A stretch of DNA of 10,000 nt from Nitrospira sp. (lineage in GTDB: Bacteria; Nitrospirota; Nitrospiria; Nitrospirales; Nitrospiraceae), in contig JAIWOH010000101.1 of assembly GCA_020216985.1 (NCBI GenBank), positions 1 through 10,000 of the forward strand, given 5' to 3'. Positions within the stretch are counted from its first letter, which is position 1; every line of letters starts with the position of its first letter. A program made the translations under genes and the position numbers. Below, piece by piece: positions 8,565 through 10,000 of this stretch. The notes below the pieces were generated by a model. It saw nothing but the letters and a program-made list of their open reading frames with translations, was not told the origin of the DNA and made no database searches.

Positions 8565-9611
8565 ATGCCGTTTTGCGACATCATCGGCCATGAACGGTCC
8601 ATCGCGGCGATCAAGTCGGCACTGAAGCACGGCCGGCTGGCCCACGCGTATCTGTTCCACGGTGAAGCCCATATCGGCAAATTCCTGAGCGCGGTCCGTC
8701 TCGCGCAGGCCTTGAGCTGTGAAGATTCCGATTCGATCAAGAACCTGGACAGTTGCGGCATCTGCCGTTCATGTCTCCAGATCGCCGCGCGGACCTATCC
8801 TGATTATGCCGTGATTGAACCAGATCGTGAACTGGCCGTCCCGCAGATCAAGATCGAGCAAATTCGGGAGATCGAACAGCAGTTGATCTACCGACCGCTG
8901 ATCGGCGAGAAAAAAATCTGCATCATCGACGACGCCGACCGTCTCACGATCGGGGCGGCCAACGCACTGCTCAAGACGCTGGAGGAGCCGCCGCCGTACG
9001 GCCTCTTCATCCTCGTCTCCAGCCGGCCCATGGCGCTCCCGGCGACGATCCGCTCGCGCTGCCAGTCATTACGGTTCCTACCGCCGGCCTTCGCCCAAGT
9101 GGAAGCCGCCTTGATCCTGAAACGGCGACTGCCTCCCGCCGATGCACGATTCTTGGCCCTGTGCTGCGACGGCCGCATCGGGGAAGCCCTGGCACAAGAT
9201 CTCGAGGTTCTGCGCGCTGAACAGTGCGAGTGTCTTTCCCTTGTCGACCCGTCAACGCTGAGTTCGATCACCGCCATCCTTTCGGCCGCCGAAACGCTGG
9301 CCAAGAACGGACGAGGCAGCAACGCCTTGAACTGGCTCGGCCGCTGGATTCGGGATTTGATTTTTGTGCTCGTCGGAGGAGACCCGGAGCATCTCCTCCA
9401 TCGCGACCGCCTCGACACACTCACACATTACGCGAAACGGGGCGATCTCGACGTGTTACTGGAGATCTCGGCCGAGATCGACCGGATCGAACAGCAGGCG
9501 GCCCGCCATCCGAACATGCAGATGGCACTGGAAACGGTTCTTTTGCGGTTGCGTGACGCACTCGGACCGTCTCGCCCGCCCGCCCCCGTCGCGCCTATGT
9601 CCGGCTCCTAG
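8565..9611 (+). CDS. holB: DNA polymerase III subunit delta-prime
   Basis: Delta-prime is the stator-like subunit of the clamp loader that opens and loads the beta sliding clamp together with delta and gamma/tau. The 348-residue protein has the RFC/DnaX-type N-terminal start (IIGHERSIAAIKSAL, then GRLAHAYLFHG) and a degenerate P-loop GEAHIGKF (33-40) with Phe where ATP-binding homologues have Ser/Thr. Its four-cysteine zinc module is C52, C64, C67 and C70. The Walker-B-like DDAD lies in IIDDADRLT, followed by ANALLKTLEEPP, and the SRC motif in ATIRSRCQ. The C-terminal collar domain is less conserved, and the protein ends in a Pro/Ala-rich tail. A degenerate P-loop is expected for delta-prime and helps separate it from DnaX, which would also be much longer. 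It starts 3 bp after tmk with only a weak ribosome-binding site, suggesting coupling. Confidence 0.92.
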   Translation: MPFCDIIGHERSIAAIKSALKHGRLAHAYLFHGEAHIGKFLSAVRLAQALSCEDSDSIKNLDSCGICRSCLQIAARTYPDYAVIEPDRELAVPQIKIEQIREIEQQLIYRPLIGEKKICIIDDADRLTIGAANALLKTLEEPPPYGLFILVSSRPMALPATIRSRCQSLRFLPPAFAQVEAALILKRRLPPADARFLALCCDGRIGEALAQDLEVLRAEQCECLSLVDPSTLSSITAILSAAETLAKNGRGSNALNWLGRWIRDLIFVLVGGDPEHLLHRDRLDTLTHYAKRGDLDVLLEISAEIDRIEQQAARHPNMQMALETVLLRLRDALGPSRPPAPVAPMSGS

Positions 9612-9647
9612 CATCCTCAGCGCTAACCTGGTATCTTCCCTTCCACG

Positions 9648-10000
9648 ATGAGCGAACCGAACACGTTCTACGTCACCACGCCGATTTATTATGTCAACGA
9701 TGTACCCCACATCGGCCATGCCTATACTACCATCGCGGCGGACGTGCTTGCCCGCTACTGGCGACTCAAAGGCCGGGACGTCTTGTTCCTGACCGGTCTG
9801 GATGAACATGGGCAAAAGGTCCAACAGGCCGCCGCCAAGGCCGGGATCGATCCACAAGCCCATTGCGACGCACTCGCGCCGCAGTTCCAACACCTCTGGC
9901 GCCGATTGAACATTTCCAACGACGCCTTCATCCGGACGACCGATCGGCGACACAAACAGGTCGTCCAGCGCTGCTTGCAACAGCTTTTCGACAAGCACTT
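9648..10000 (+). CDS. metG: Methionyl-tRNA synthetase (5' part, runs off right edge)
   Basis: MetRS charges tRNA(Met) with methionine. The visible 117 codons are the start of the class-I Rossmann catalytic domain. The N-terminus [32 protein letters not shown] is written here in two parts: TPIYYVND (11-18) and the class-I HIGH signature (21-24). After it come [21 protein letters not shown] (47-57) and a [14 protein letters not shown] block. The pattern resembles the Bacillus/Thermus-type MetRS; the KMSKS loop and any C-terminal tRNA-binding domain lie beyond the edge. The ATG at 9648 gives the normal family N-terminus. No Shine-Dalgarno sequence is visible in the 36 bp between the holB stop and this ATG. 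Confidence 0.96.
   Translation, partial: MSEPNTFYVTTPIYYVNDVPHIGHAYTTIAADVLARYWRLKGRDVLFLTGLDEHGQKVQQAAAKAGIDPQAHCDALAPQFQHLWRRLNISNDAFIRTTDRRHKQVVQRCLQQLFDKH

Noticed and set aside
8661..8690. Defective P-loop in HolB taken as a sign of gene decay
   Set aside because: Loss of a working ATP site is normal in delta-prime subunits, and the zinc module, DDAD and SRC motifs and reading frame are intact.

Overview
This window is a GC-rich (roughly 60%) chromosomal housekeeping region. It holds two divergent gene clusters that start from a roughly 280-bp intergenic region at about 7610-7886. I see no mobile element, CRISPR array, tRNA/rRNA gene, phage gene or pseudogene, and coding density is very high. 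The protein sequences and gene mix fit a Gram-negative-type bacterium. My tentative guess is Nitrospirota (Nitrospira-like), based on general protein similarity from memory and not on a diagnostic marker.

Leftward cluster (minus strand, read from 7609 down to 1): a DUF502 membrane protein, glmU, glmS, gatC, panD, gatA, a DUF948 (YtxG-like) membrane protein, a YtxH-like membrane protein, and the first 143 codons of gatB, which runs off the left edge. Spacings are short (8 bp glmU-glmS, 33 bp glmS-gatC, 43 bp gatC-panD, 63 bp DUF502-glmU, 112 bp gatA-DUF948) or the genes overlap (panD/gatA share 1 bp, DUF948/YtxH 11 bp, YtxH/gatB 4 bp). I see no terminator between them, so this is probably one operon or a series of coupled transcripts. 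GlmS and GlmU supply UDP-GlcNAc for peptidoglycan and lipopolysaccharide. GatCAB is the amidotransferase that turns Glu-tRNA(Gln) and/or Asp-tRNA(Asn) into the correctly charged amide forms. PanD makes beta-alanine for pantothenate and CoA. The gat genes are split, with panD between gatC and gatA and two small membrane-anchored proteins between gatA and gatB.

Rightward cluster (plus strand, from about 7887 to the right edge): tmk (thymidylate kinase), holB (DNA polymerase III delta-prime) 3 bp later, and the first 117 codons of metG (methionyl-tRNA synthetase), which runs off the right edge. This is a DNA-precursor, replication and translation group.

The window is essentially ordinary core genome, and I did not find a convincing undescribed system. 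The items most worth a second look are the interrupted gat operon with its overlapping stop/start junctions, the YtxG/YtxH pair translationally coupled to gatB, the extended GlmU, the start-codon ambiguity of tmk, and the lack of a Shine-Dalgarno sequence before metG.
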